This document shows positions 35,225 through 47,149 of a stretch of 64,000 nucleotides of DNA, piece by piece. The position numbers and the translations under genes were made by a program. How positions within the stretch are numbered: the stretch's first letter is position 1; every line of letters starts with the position of its first letter. Source of the stretch: Acanthococcus lagerstroemiae (Eukaryota > Arthropoda > Insecta > Hemiptera > Eriococcidae). The stretch covers positions 19,184,603 through 19,248,602 of the forward strand of contig CM063112.1 in the NCBI GenBank assembly GCA_031841125.1. Direction: 5' to 3'. The notes beneath the pieces were generated by a model. That model searched no databases. It was given only the letters and a program-made list of their open reading frames with translations, and was not told the DNA's origin.

Positions 35225-35990
35225 ATATTTACTGAGCAAGAGACTTCTGGAAGAAACGTTAAATTTGTTCAAGATTATTAGTCCGGACTCCACAAAGACT
35301 TTTTTTAAACTCCTCCAGACTTTACTAGACTCTTTAAGACTTGTTAAGATGAGCAATAAACAGGGGATTTTGTAATTTTCTTTCTGGCCCTAAAGGGGGG
35401 TGGGAGATATATTCCCATAGTCGCTTTTTTTTAAATTCCTTCAGACGTATTTTATTCTTCAAGACTCTTCCAGAATTCTTCAAAACCATATCTGATACTT
35501 TTTCATTCTTGTTTAAGATTATTATGTACTTCAGACTCAACAAAGACCTTTTTAGATTCGTTTAGACTTTTATAAGACCATTTTGGTGTTTTAAATGTTT
35601 TCCCGGAGAAGAGGGAGGAAAGAGGGAAAATATCCCCGCACTTCCTTGAAATTCTTTTAGACTATTTTACTTTTCAAGACTCTTCCAGAATCTTTTTCGG
35701 ATTTAAAATTATTACTCCACACTCAACTCTGGTAGACTTTCTCAGACTCTTTCAGGCTTGTACAAAACCCCGAAAGACTTGCTGAGATGAATTGTAGAAT
35801 GGGTATTTTCAACTTTCTCTGGTTGGAGCGGAGGGTATATCCTCATTCATAAATTTTCAAGACTAGTTCAGGGTTGTCCCAGATTATTTCTACAGCTTTT
35901 TCGGACTTTTTAAGATATCATTTTATACTCTACAGAAACTTTTCCAGAATCTTTCAAACTTTTACGGGACTCTTATAGACCAATTTAAGA
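35225..35990 (-). repeat. Degenerate AAGACTC/AGACTT patch (largest of its class)
   Basis: About 760 bp dense in AGACTTTACTAGACTC, TTTAAGACTTGTTAAG, TTCAAGACTCTTCCAGAATC and similar phrases. This is the reverse-complement orientation of the AGTCTT class. No single period is maintained. Two G-rich interruptions (near 35395 and 35605) break the pattern. Confidence 0.7.
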
Positions 35991-36021
35991 CTTCATATGA
36001 CTCGATTAGACAGTAAAACAC

Positions 36022-36240
36022 GAAGTCTGGTTGGCCGAGTGGATAGCGCGCTGGTCTCGGAATCCGGAGGTCCCGGGTTCGAGCCCACATGGCAACTCGC
36101 TACATTTCGACCTAGGCCAGTTTTTCGGCAAGAAGTGAAGAGGGCTAAGACAGCCCTAACAGCCTCCCCGATGTTTCTGAGGTAATGCTCGAAAGGACGG
36201 ATTCCAGGGCTCAGGCTGAGAGCAAAATTAGAAAAAATAC
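36022..36240 (+). mobile_element. tRNA-derived SINE, full-length copy
   Basis: The head contains a pol III A box (TGGCCGAGTGGATAGCGCGC) and B box (GGTTCGAGCCC) in tRNA spacing. A unique body follows (CCTAGGCCAGTTTTTCGGC, AGGGCTAAGACAGCCCTAAC, GGACGGATTCCAGGGCTCAG), then an A-rich tail. Other copies lie at 30912-31028, 38642-38857 and 46358-46486. It is a retroposed element, not a functional tRNA gene: no acceptor stem closes the head. Confidence 0.88.
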
Positions 36241-36639
36241 GGAAAAACAAAGAAATTTAGAAAAACTTCGTAGAACCTCAAAAAATATTAAGCCCGTCAT
36301 CTCTATAAGCATTTAACTAGAACGGCCGGAATTAAGTGTGGTGTTGGGCACAAACTGCATCGCACAGAGCCATTTATAAGGTGCTCTGCATCACATGGAA
36401 AAAATGCTATAAAGTCACACTGGCTTCTTTTTTGCAGTTGTAATTTTAATTTTCAAAAATAAAATCAAACAAATTTAATTTACTTATAAAAATTTATTTC
36501 AAGTTCTTCCCGCCCCCTCTTTTTGGACCTTCAAGGCAGGATTAGGAAAATATTTACCCATTTGATTTAAAAAAAAAAAAAAAATTCTGCACCACACAGA
36601 GAAAAGGCAAGTTGCCGGCCATGTTGACTAGGCTGGAAG

Positions 36640-36840
36640 AGTTTCAAAAGTCTCAATGAAGCGTATAGACTACTCTCAAACAGCCTCAGTCATACGTCTG
36701 TAAGAATCTTGAGAAAGTCTTGGAACGTCTGAAGCAGTATAGGAAAAATATTAGTGAATCTTGAAGTATCTTAAGCTCGTCTGGATGATTTTCAAAGGAT
36801 CTTGAAAAAGTATGAAAAAGTCTCAATCATAGCCGGTGAA
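36640..36840 (+). repeat. Degenerate AGTCTT patch
   Basis: Repeated phrases such as AAAAGTCTCAATGAAGC, GAAAGTCTTGGAACGTCTG and GGATCTTGAAAAAG. Same class as the other AGTCTT patches. Confidence 0.55.
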
Positions 36841-37258
36841 TGCTCAGGTGCAAATGTGCGCTTGCACCTAATTGGAATTCCCAATCAGGAACATTGCACC
36901 TGTTTGAAAATTCTCCAAATTTCTCATAATGCCTACTTTTTTTTTTTTTTTTCAAATAATGGAGAAAAAAAAAGGTAATTTATGATAATTTGTAGTTTTT
37001 ATTTTAACCACAAAGATCATGCGAGTGGTCCTTAGGTATGATGTTTTTGACATCAAGTTTCTCAAGTATTTATCATTAGAAGAGTCCACGGAAGAAAAAG
37101 AGGCTAACAACCAATTTTTCCACTTCCCTCTTCTTCAGTTCTACCGATGGAGATGTCCCCTGCCTTCCCTGTGTTCAATAACTTTAAATGCGTTTTTGCA
37201 TGCGATAGGATCCCCTTCTCCCTTGTTTGAGTAGTTCACCAAATTCTTCTCTTCAGAA

Positions 37259-37259
37259 G

Positions 37260-37318
<59 letters not shown>
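37259..37318. repeat. (TA)n microsatellite
   Basis: An almost uninterrupted run of about 28 TA dinucleotides. No adjoining structure suggests a regulatory role. Confidence 0.95.
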
Positions 37319-37319
<1 letters not shown>

Positions 37320-37322
<3 letters not shown>

Positions 37323-38195
37323 TACTAATTTAAACTGAATACTGAAAAAAATGCAGCTAGCCCCTTTCTTCCCTGGACTCTTCATTTGCTAACTTTTTAA
37401 ATGAAAATCTTGATGTACCTACTCAATTTAGTTCCAGAAATGACTGAATTGATTCGCTTATTATTAACTAAGTACGTGCACACGAAAGTGTGTAATTTCT
37501 CAGTAAAATTTAATTTCTTTGAAACCAAATTTGTATTGAAACATGCTCAGTATGCCCACAAGAACACGTAACTTGTAAGAATGGATATTTTGTGGACCTC
37601 CAAGTGAGGGGACAATATGTCGCAATGGGATTATTCGATGGCATATATTGCCCCACTGGTACTGAAAAACATGAACCCACACGTACAGCGGGTAATAGTC
37701 ACTCTGCGGCGCCCTCTAGCGGAAAATTAAAGCCGGGATGTTGTTCAGAAGTTCAAATACTCAGTTTAAATGGATTTAAGTACAGTAATAATCCCAATAG
37801 AATTTTTTGAGAAGTTTTAGGACATACTGTCCCGCTGGGAACGAAAGGGTTAAGTCACTGAAGCATACCGAAGTCCATCGAGATCTTGTCTCTAAAATAG
37901 ATATTGACGTCCTAATGGATATATTTATCAGTAGGGCGCAGCAGGAAGAATGAATACCTTTGCCCATAAGTTTAACTTAGTTTCGTTTCACTTTTGTTCC
38001 TATACTTAAGTATTTCATTGTGATGAAAATAAATTAATTCGTTTCACACCAACTTAAGTTTAATTTTTATAATTATAAAAGTTGTACATCTTTCAAAAAA
38101 TTACCCCCTTCCCCTCCGGCAATAGTTTCACATTTCGTGGAATTATAAATTTTTTTGAGTTTGCAAGTAATTATTGGAAAATGAGAACGGCCGGC
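37320..38195. other. No gene seen
   Basis: AT-rich sequence. The open frames around 37500-37810 overlap on both strands and lack splice or family support. Confidence 0.35.
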
Positions 38196-38199
38196 TATG

Positions 38200-38640
38200 G
38201 TTCCAATAAATCCTAAGAATGTCGAGAATAGTCTTTCAAAATCTGTCAAGCCAGGAACAATCTTGCAACGAATTTCAGAGATCCTTAGTTATGATCAAAA
38301 CATGTTCGGAAATCTTGAATTTAAACAAGATATAAGAAGCCTAAAAGAGTCTCAAAAAATTCTGAACCCATACAAATGGATTTCAGGAAGGCTGAAACGA
38401 ATCTAAAATAGTCTGAAACAGATAACATATAGTTATGAAAAAATATCTCAGCGATGCTGAATTTAGTACAGAAAATATCAAAGAATCTGAAAATTCTTTA
38501 AAAAGTCTCGAGGCTTGGGATAATGTTAACAGAGTCCGTAAGATCTGTAAAGAGTTTTAAACGTGTCTTAAAGAATTTAATGAAATCTCAAACATAGCAA
38601 GAGCCTGAAAGAAGTCTTGAAAAGTCATAAACAGGCATTC
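38200..38640 (+). repeat. Degenerate AGTCTT patch
   Basis: Phrases such as AAAAGAGTCTCAAAAAATTC, GTAAAGAGTTTTAAACGTGTC and GAAGTCTTGAAAAGTC recur for about 440 bp. A SINE follows immediately. Confidence 0.6.
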
Positions 38641-38641
38641 T

Positions 38642-38857
38642 CCTTTTTTTCATTTTGCTCTCAACCCGAGCGCTGGAATCCGCCCTTTTGAGCATTACCT
38701 CAGAGACGTCGGGGAGACTGTTAGGGCTGTCTTAGCCCTTTTCTTTTTTTGCCGAAAACCCGGCCTAGGTCGGAATGTATCGAGTTGCTACGTGGGCTCG
38801 AACCCGGGACCTCCGGATTCCAAGACCCGCGCGCTATTCACTCGGCCAACCAGAGGC
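38642..38857 (-). mobile_element. tRNA-derived SINE, near full-length copy
   Basis: The reverse complement reads the tRNA-like head (GGTTGGCCGAGTGAATAGC, GGTTCGAGCCC), then the CCTAGGCCGGGTTTTCGGC body and GGCGGATTCCAGCGCTCGGG, ending in an A-rich tail at 38642. It matches 36022-36240 throughout. Confidence 0.88.
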
Positions 38858-38907
38858 ATTGAAGGAGCTTGAAAATGTTAAATAAGTTCTTGGATCATAT
38901 CTGACTA

Positions 38908-39154
38908 CATTTGAAGGGTAAAGAACCAAAACTCACGTTTGCTATTTTACTTCAAGAACGCAAATAAGCAAACTATACTGTACACGGGTGCAGGAATATC
39001 TTTGCTGCGCCTGTGAATGTACGATATGTATAACATACTCCACTTTCACAGGCGCAGCAAGGATATTCCTGCACCCATGTACAGTATTTTACCTATTTGC
39101 GCCCTCTAGTAAAATGGCAAATGTGAGTTTTGATTCTTTACCCTTCATTTGTGC
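38908..39154. mobile_element. Hairpin element family H, copy 2
   Basis: The core pairs as in copy 1 (ACTGTACACGGGTGCAGG and its complement, GCAGGAATATCTTTGCTG). The outer arms here are TGAAGGGTAAAGAA and TTCTTTACCCTTCA, which differ from the outer arms of copy 1 but match each other. The hairpin is about 245 bp. Confidence 0.83.
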
Positions 39155-39254
39155 CAGGCCATCGGGAATTTGCCCGGTTTCCCGGCGAGGCACTCCGCCT
39201 CTGAACTAATTATAATCATGCTGTTCTTCCAAAACCTCAGACGTCATGGATGCA

Positions 39255-39425
39255 CTCGTGTCAGAGTGGCCGAGTGGCTAACTCCGACTTCGGACAAACG
39301 TATTCGCGAGGGCAGGTTAAGGTTACCATGCCGGTGCCGGACTCCCCCATCTACGAAATACAAAAAAACAACATACACAGTGAAAGGTACGCAATACGTT
39401 TTGAATTATCGGAGACAAAAGTGAT
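39255..39425 (+). mobile_element. Possible second tRNA-related SINE
   Basis: GTCAGAGTGGCCGAGTGGCTAA looks like the 5' part and A box of a Leu/Ser-type tRNA. The B box region is weak (AGGTTAAGGTTACCATGCC), and a G/C-rich phrase (CGGTGCCGGACTCCCCC) and an A-rich segment follow. With one copy in the window and a poor B box, the call is tentative. Confidence 0.35.
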
Positions 39426-39934
39426 TGACAAGTTGATTGTTTTCATACACGAAACAACGAAACACTGGAAGCATAATTCGAGAGAAGAATGAGAGAAAAA
39501 AAGAACACACGATGAATATACAGAGCCTTGTGCTCTGTCGTCAAGGTTTTCACGCTTCTTACAATTTCGCATTCGATGAATTTAGATTTTTACGACGCAG
39601 CAGTAAAATATCAGCTGTAGAGAGGGAGTTAGATAATGTTTTAATTGTTCAATAAAGTTGCTTAATTTACTGCACTCGATGTCATATATAGTCTTACGAA
39701 CTGCGCCCCGTGTTCGAGTAAGTGCTGAAGCTTGTTACCGATAATCAAAATTTTTCAAGGACTTATCAGATTTCTAATCGAACCCTCGAATTACACAATA
39801 TTGACAAAATGCAAGAGGTGATTGCCAGTAATTGCAGAATGGTCGTCTCTAATTGAAGACAATACATAAATTTTAAAAAATAATCGTAATTTTTTATTAT
39901 CACTTTCGGATGCATCCATCCACTTCCTCCCATG

Positions 39935-40915
39935 CAGAGACGGAAAGAACTCTAGAATCAAAATCCGAGAATTCAGATTTTGGATTCAATTCTAATTCAT
40001 TTCCTTCTGGATTCCGATTCTTGAATTTTCTGTATTCCTTAGAATCTACACTTGGATCTGAAGCCCAAGATGCTCAGTTGCCTTGCAAGAGAAGAAAGAA
40101 ATTCGAATAAAAAACAATTCGTATCACTATTCTCAATCAATTTGAAGGCAGATTCTGAATCCATTTGAGGATGCAGAATCTGATTTTAAACAAGGGCAGA
40201 AATAGCAGGCGGGCTGGGGGGCTAAGACCCCGTAGTTTTAAGATTAGCTCCACTAAATTTTATTTTTTAAATTAATCTTAATGGAGTCAGACTTTTTTCT
40301 TTTTTCTTACAAAGGAAGTATTACAGAGGAAAATATCTATTTCTTATAGTTGTTTTTTTTTGGAGGGGCTGTGATTTTTGGATTTTTATAAAGTTATTTT
40401 AGGCGCTGGCGCTCAAGCCCCCACCCCAAAGTTTTCGCTCTATTTCCGCCCCTATTTTGAATCTTTTCCCACGGTTTGGATTTTTTGATCCGTACTCTTA
40501 TAGTTTACTGTTTCATACAATTCATGAAGTTTCTGTTATCCATGGATTGTGATGGAATCCATTTCAGGATTTTGGATCTATATCACTAAATCCATTCGTT
40601 TGTGGACTCGAAAATTTTGAATCCAAATTCAAATACGATAATCTAGATTTCGTATTATCCCCCTCCACACACACACACAACGGATTTTTCTTAGATTTTT
40701 TAAATTCTCTTTTCAGTTGAAATCCCAGTCTTCGGATACAAATTCTTTTTATGAAGAAGAATCTGAATCCCTGGAATTCGGATTCTTCTCGCATTTTGGA
40801 ATTCTCTTGGCTGAATTCAGGTTTAAATTGTCAAATTGAAAGTCATTTTGGCACATAGGATTCGGATTTCCTGATTCTGAATCATTAGGTCATGAAATCG
40901 GACTGTCGCATTTAG
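39935..40915. repeat. Degenerate GATTC/GAATC patch
   Basis: About 0.7 kb (excluding the nested element at 40191-40453) is dense in GAATC, GGATTC and GATTTTGGATT motifs: AATTCAGATTTTGGATTC, GAATCTGAATCCCTGGAATTC, GGATTCGGATTTCC. Neither strand keeps a frame. The spacing is irregular, mostly 8-20 bp. Confidence 0.65.
40191..40453. mobile_element. hAT-like MITE M5 inside the GATTC patch
   Basis: The ends GGGCAGAAATAG and CTATTTCCGCCC are inverted repeats. The flanks ATTTTAAA (40183-40190) and ATTTTGAA (40454-40461) match at 7 of 8 bases. At 263 bp it is non-coding and splits the GATTC-rich patch. Confidence 0.7.
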
Positions 40916-41170
40916 AAATATCTTTGAGATTCTTTACAGTTCTTAAGTAACCAAAAAAAACTGAGCGGCCATCTTAAATTTTATCTACCATAAGTGGTGG
41001 AGGTAAAAGGTTTTAGAGGGTTTAGGGTTACCTCTTACCAAAACCTAATGAAGCCTTGTTCGAAGAATTTGTTTCTTATTCGAATTTCCTTCTTCTCCTG
41101 CGAGGCAAATGAGCATCCTGGGCTTCAGCCCCCAAAAGTATTACTATAGGTCTTCGTGTTTGTACAGCCT

Positions 41171-41420
41171 CGTAGAGAGAAAAAGAGGGCTCGGGGAAAT
41201 TTCCGCGGGCCCCCCTCCTTCCAGTTCATTTTTCTCTTTTGTTAGATGGGAAAAAATTATAAGCTACAGGATACGAGCTTTCTTTCATGGTGTAAGGAGC
41301 GATTGCTGATTTGATGTACAGTATGATGTAGTCGTAAGCGTTGAAATTCAGGTCTTTCAAAAATATCGGCCCTCCTGAAAGTCCGGGCCCGGGGTATTTT
41401 CCCCCTCCCTCACAACAGGG
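41171..41420 (+). repeat. Dispersed repeat G, copy 1
   Basis: GTAGAGAGAAAAAGAGGGC opens a 250-bp block that recurs in direct orientation at 54780-55019. Shared phrases include CTTTCTTTCATGGTGTAAGGA and GAAAGTCCGGGCCC. No inverted ends or clear duplications were found, so its nature is open. Confidence 0.75.
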
Positions 41421-41539
41421 TTGTGTTTTCATCCTCCCTCCTGAGAAAATATTCGGACGCAATCAAGGAATACTTTGATCTCAGAAGAAACCTTTTTTTA
41501 GCACTTGGAGGTATTAGCTAGACCTGCCAATAAGCTTCC

Positions 41540-42800
41540 AATCAACTAATTTTTATAATTTAATAATAAGTGCATAATTCCAATAATTTGATTACTGGTC
41601 AACACTTATATATGAAGAATATTTAAAATTTTGATGATATAATTAATTCTAATATTTTAATTAATTTTAATTTGTTAATTATTCATTGTAATAAGTTGAC
41701 TGATCAAATAATTTTGACAATTTAATGACAAATTGACTTTTTTAATCATTTATAATTAACTAATTAATCTTGATAATTTAATGACTGATTAGGTAGTTCA
41801 TTCAGATCATTCAATAATTAAATAACTAATTTCAATAAGTTGATAAATTTTAATGATTATTTGATGAATTCTGATGATTTATAAATTTTAATTAAATACC
41901 TAATCGAGAAATTTTGATAAGTTTGCTAATCAAATAATTTTCATAGTTCTAATTAATAAAATTATTTTAACCATTTGATAAATGTTTATGAATTAAGGTT
42001 AACAAAAAATGTTAATAGGTTAAAATTTTCAATCAATAAATTTTGATTAAAATTGATAGTTATGTAATTCATTAATTTCAAAAATTTGATAACTAATTAA
42101 TTAATTTTGAAAATTTGATAACTAATCTTCTAATTTTTATAATGAGATGATTATAATGGATTAATTCAGATGATTTGATAACTGATTATTTCATTTTGAT
42201 CTGATAATAAGACCAATAAAATTTTGATAATTTAATCAACTCTTATGATTTGATAAATTTTAGTGATTTCATGAATGTTGGTTAATTCACTAATTTTAGC
42301 AAGAAAATTAATCAAATAATTTCAATTATTCTCATTAATGAGTTGTTTTGACAATTTGATAAATTTTAATCATTTGATAAAATTTAGTATATAAAAATCA
42401 ATTAATTAAATAATTTTAATAATTTAATGAATTTTTATTTTTTTGAATATTGTATGTAAAATTTGATAAATGTAACTTAATTGATTGATTTCTTCAGATT
42501 AACAAATGTTGATAAGCTGGCAAATTTAATAATAAAAGAAAATTTAATGAATCAGTAAATTTTGGTTCAAAATGTAATTTATTTTTATACCTAATGTGGT
42601 AAATGTTGATACCTGACTTGATGAATTTTGAAACCCAATTTGATAAATTCCGATCATGAATATCAGTAAATTTTAATTAATTGATTGACTCCAATAATTT
42701 CATTAATAAAACAATTTCAACGATTTGATTAACCAAGTAATTTTGATAATACGATTAACTTTGATACTTTGATATATTGATCAATTTGAAGAGTTTAGTT
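41540..42800. repeat. 1.3-kb AT-rich degenerate TTTTGATAATTTGATAA tract
   Basis: An exceptionally AT-rich stretch made of imperfect repeats of TAATTTTGATAATTTGATAA and TTAATTAATCAAATAA phrases. No open frames and almost no G+C beyond the GAT triplets. It differs sharply from both flanks. Confidence 0.8.
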
Positions 42801-42804
42801 AATT

Positions 42805-43560
42805 TATTTTTCTGTATGTGAAAACTGGTTTCAATTGTTCGGCTAACTTTAAATTATTGTCTACTTTTGATTAATCGGTATTAAAATCGATTGCTTTTGA
42901 TTTATCGAGAGTGATTGCCAATAATGAATATTACTACTTCTGATTTTTTTTTATCCGTATGAAAAGAAGAATACAACTGTCCTGAATGTATCTCTTTTCG
43001 AGATTCCGCATGCTTTTTCTGAACTAAACACAGAGTGTACTAATTATGAATATCTGGCTTAAATAAAGTTACTGTAGTGAATAAAGAAAAGACATACGAC
43101 CACCTTATCTGAAAGTCCACTTTGCAAATATTCCTATGCAACACTTGAAATCTCTAAAGCGTCGTTTCCCTATTTTGCTTACTACATCCTAAGGGATACA
43201 CACTGGCACGTTTCTCATGATAAAATTTTGCCCTCATCACAGAGACGGATTCAAGAAGGAAGTCTAAGAAGGGCCGCTTAGAATGTATAAGAAATTGATA
43301 TATCTTATATTCTTTTTTTTTTTTTTTTTAAAGGACTTCGATCATTTCTTGGCTCTCACTACATCAATAACTAAATAGACAAGAAATAAATACTGAAAAT
43401 TTTGAATAATAAATTAGTACCTTTACTGCTGTTTTCTTTTTGACATTCAAAACAAAAATTTTCATTCTATATTATGCTGCGAAATTTTTCGGCGATAATT
43501 TTTGGAGGATTTTCAACGTTCATCGCAATACTAACCAGCTTTTTCCTGAGAAGAATACCA
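42805..43560. other. No gene seen
   Basis: AT-rich sequence with a T run near 43313-43329. No repeats or coding signal are recognised. Confidence 0.35.
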
Positions 43561-43569
43561 AGTAACCCT

Positions 43570-43880
43570 TAACAATAACTAAACTCTTCAATCTTCAAAT
43601 GTTTATGTAAGAATCTTTCAGATTGTTCCACACTTGTTTAAAACTCCTCGAGGCTTTTCCAAGCTTGGTTAAGGCTCTCCAAAAGAGTTCAAAATTCGCT
43701 TACCACTCTTTAAGACAAGGACACGATTAAAAACGTCTCAAAACTCGAATAAAACTCTAGAACTCTTCCAATAAACCGTCAATGTTCGTTCAAAACTCTC
43801 CCAGACTTGTCCAAGATTCTTGAAGGCTGTTGTTCAATATGCTTACTGACTATTCCAAAATCGTTGAAGACGTTTTAGGA
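43570..43880 (-). repeat. Degenerate AAGACTC patch
   Basis: Phrases such as CTCAAAACTCGAATAAAACTC, AAACTCTCCCAGACTTGTCC and AAGATTCTTGAAGGC. Same class as 35225-35990. Confidence 0.55.
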
Positions 43881-44022
43881 CTCGAGACGTGATCTAGAAA
43901 ATAAAGGTTTGTGCTAACTACAAATTTTTCAAGTTTTTTCAATTTAAAGTTTCCTCTTTAAGAGGGGCAGTCGTCCCTTGCTGCCCTTGTGTACCAGCGC
44001 CAGAAGACGAAACCGGTCTATT

Positions 44023-44689
44023 CAGTGTTGCCAGATCAGAAATGTTAATGTAGACTAGAGCCACAGAAAGAAAGGACCAGATCGGACTAACTAGCTTTAT
44101 TGACTACAAAAAAGAGTAAGTAACAGCTTAAAAGAAATATGTGAGGTATCTTTGCCTTAACTTTGCTCTGACAACTTTCCTCAAGCTCTGTCAACTAATC
44201 GCTAGAACTGATAGATATATCATGTTAAATGAGATACAGCGCAATTTTGATTTCAATTTCCTTCCTCATTTGAGGCGCAGTGACGATGTAATCGAGTAAT
44301 GAGTAAAGGACATTAGGCATCATACTCGTAATATTCTACTTTTTTTTCTTTTTTTTTTTTTTGGCTGAAATTCAAAGAATGAGTCTTCTACTCTTCACGA
44401 AATTTGTGTCTGTGATGTTTTCCCTGTTGACTAGACTTTTTTCTTATCCTTCGTGGCCGTTTTCAAAATCTTAGCTGTGAGCTGGCTTGCAAACTACAAT
44501 GCTCTTACTATATTTTCCAACACAAGACAAAATGAAAATTGATCAAAACTAGAAATATTAGGGGTAGGCTTGAAGTGGACCAAGAATGAGCCACAAGAAT
44601 CGTGATGGACCAACGAAATGGACCCGGTGTTTTGATCAGTTCACAAATGGACATGGGTAGGTCCTTTCGAACCAAGTGTGGCAACACTG
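44023..44689. mobile_element. Element with CAGTGTTGCCA termini
   Basis: CAGTGTTGCCAGATC at the left and its inverted form TGTGGCAACACTG at the right enclose about 670 bp without a coding frame. The termini resemble those of the smaller element at 48441-48653. Target duplications are not clean (a CTATT phrase occurs on both sides), so the pairing of these two ends is tentative. Confidence 0.45.
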
Positions 44690-46355
44690 GCTATTACGTC
44701 TGATATGGAGGCATTCTACCTTTTATCCACTTACCAGCTTATGCAGGTGGCAATACTTAGAGAAGAAAACAGAAATTCAATCGAAACGTATAATTTCTGC
44801 ATTAGCTAGTTTGAATTGTGTTTAATTTAGAGACACATCGAAGGTACGATGTGACGCATTTTGGAATGAATATTCCCTGGAGAAAATAGAAAGGAATATG
44901 CAGCGTTTTCACAGGAACCAATTTTGTGTTTTCATTAGCGATTTCGATAAAAGACGTATCCAAGTGTTTCATCTTGGACTGAAGGCACTGTAGATTAAGC
45001 CCTACAGGAAGCTCAGCAGAGTACGTGTACATCTCGGATTCATCTTTTCCGTACACAGGTCGACCGAACGTGCCGATCTGCTGTCACCGAATGTACATAC
45101 GTGATATGGCGTATCAAAAAGCAAACAATTACACTAATTAACGGCGAACCCCGCAGCAGGTCCACATGGTAAATTGCAAATTTACAGTCTCCACGCGTTA
45201 TCTTCCACTTATGTCTCAACATGATCGAGTTGATACAACACAAAATGGCAGAAACAAAGAAGAGTCGACAAGAATTAATGACTATTTTCGGAGCTTAACA
45301 AGAGTCTCGAGAAATTTAATTCGACTAGGCAATCTTCAGACTGTCATGTAGCCGGGGTTATTTAGCGGTCAAATTAATATACGAACTATCATTAAGACGG
45401 ATTCGGTATCTGGATACTCCTTGCGACATTTGGTATTATGAATAATATTACGCTCACAAATAACAGAGGTTGTGGCCAACATTGTGGGCGAAACTGCGTT
45501 CAATTTCGCGAAAACAGGATTGATAAATTCACATTGTACGTGACAGTGGCACTGTAGGATCGAAGATGATGTTCTAGGGCCACACAAGTTGGGACAGTGG
45601 CATACATACCCTCTATTTAGTGGGGCAGCGGTCCTACCTCAGTTCGGCAAGGTGGACGGATGGATGGATGGTTGGGTGGTGATATAAACGAAAGAGAAAG
45701 GAATTTCAAAAGATTTCTCTCGGGTCCCGTATTCAGATTTCTAAAGCCAAAATCGTACTCTTAGTGATCAGACTTGACTCTGCCTGGGAACCGAATCACG
45801 TCTGTTTTCAAAATAAGAAGAATTTCGATAGCTCGTTCGATTTTTAGAAAATCATGAGTTGTCTCTGGAAATTCTTCATTACTTATTCGATTTTCCTAGA
45901 AAAGCTGGAAGTTGAACACTGTAGGGTTTAAATTTGGATTCTACAACTCAAATTAAGTTTTAAAGGAAATAAAGAAATTCGTAAAATTTTCAGAATTTGC
46001 GACTCAAAAGTTCCTGTTTCGATGATCTTTTCATGAAGAATTTCAAGTTAGTGGCAAGTTCTATTTTCCCACTTTCAAAAAGAAAAATTTTTATGTCAAA
46101 AAAAAAAAAAGGAAAGAAAAAAAAAGAAAGAAAAAAAGAATGAACCTTAGAGAAAGCAAGAAACCCATGTCATAGGTAGCGAGGCCTCAGCATAATCTTC
46201 CAGGATCCTCCGAAGAATAGTGTCCTCGCGTCTTCTTGCATAACACATATATTTGATAAATTCAGAACACCGATTAGCCAGTAATTTTCATTTTTCATTT
46301 TTAATGAGGAAAAATATACGTTTTAACAATGGCGAGAGCTCCCTATTGGAATGGA
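44690..46355. other. No supported gene
   Basis: Somewhat less AT-rich around 44990-45360, with overlapping open frames on both strands (44802-45056, 45040-45243, 45166-45351). None shows a family motif, and I do not call them. Confidence 0.3.
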
Positions 46356-46357
46356 CC

Positions 46358-46486
46358 CTCATTTTTTTTTCTTCTTTTGTTCTCAACCCGAGCCCTGGAA
46401 TCCGCCCTTTCGGAGTTGCTACCTGGGCTCGAACCCGGGACCTCCTGATTCGAGACCAACGCGCGATCCACTCAGCCAACCAGACC
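46358..46486 (-). mobile_element. tRNA-derived SINE with internal deletion
   Basis: The minus strand reads the tRNA-like head (GGTTGGCTGAGTGGATCGC, GGTTCGAGCCC) followed almost directly by GGCGGATTCCAGGGCTCGGG and the A-rich tail. The central body present at 36022-36240 is missing. Confidence 0.82.
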
Positions 46487-47149
46487 CCGATTGGAGTGGA
46501 CCCTGAAACCCGGGCTCTGCAGATCCTCTGTTGACAACTGAAAAATATTTTCAGTCTTATTAGAAAGTTCTCATGGAAATGAATATGCTTACTTTATGAG
46601 CATACTTGAGCTCAGAAATACGAGAAATCTGCGGCCACCTCTTCTCGCGAATGTACATCTTCGTATAAATCGTTGTTTGGCTATTTCTTATACGATACAA
46701 ACGTCTCGCAAACGTCTTTTGTTTCCTCCATTTCCGGTACATAACCTCTCCTAAAACACGCTATTATTATTCTTACTCACTGTCCTCTTTTTCCTCCCTC
46801 GATCGGCCAGGTGGGACATCAGTTACTGTTTAGTTTCGTTACAGTTCAGTTACAGTTCAGTCACAGTTTATTATGTTTCACACTCTGAAGATCTGTTTTT
46901 GCGGTTTTCTTACCCGTCCTGGTCTCTTTTGATTTCGAATGCCCTAGCAGCGATCCGGACTTAACCACGTTTCTCTCTCTCATACAATTTCCGAAAAACC
47001 CGCAAATCAAAAGCGAATGAGCCATCAGCCACCTTGACCACGAACCACCAGGGCTCCTGCAGGCTTCCATGGCCTGGTCTGGACTGCAGCGTCCGCCCCA
47101 ACACATCACCAGCTGCACCTCACTCAATGCGGCCACGCCTTACCGTGGC

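Noticed and set aside
36022..36100. Functional tRNA gene
   Set aside because: The A and B boxes are present, but no closed acceptor stem is seen and the sequence continues into a body shared by other copies, so it is a SINE head.
46253..46534. 93-codon frame overlapping the SINE at 46358
   Set aside because: Most of the frame is the antisense of the SINE head, so it is not a gene.
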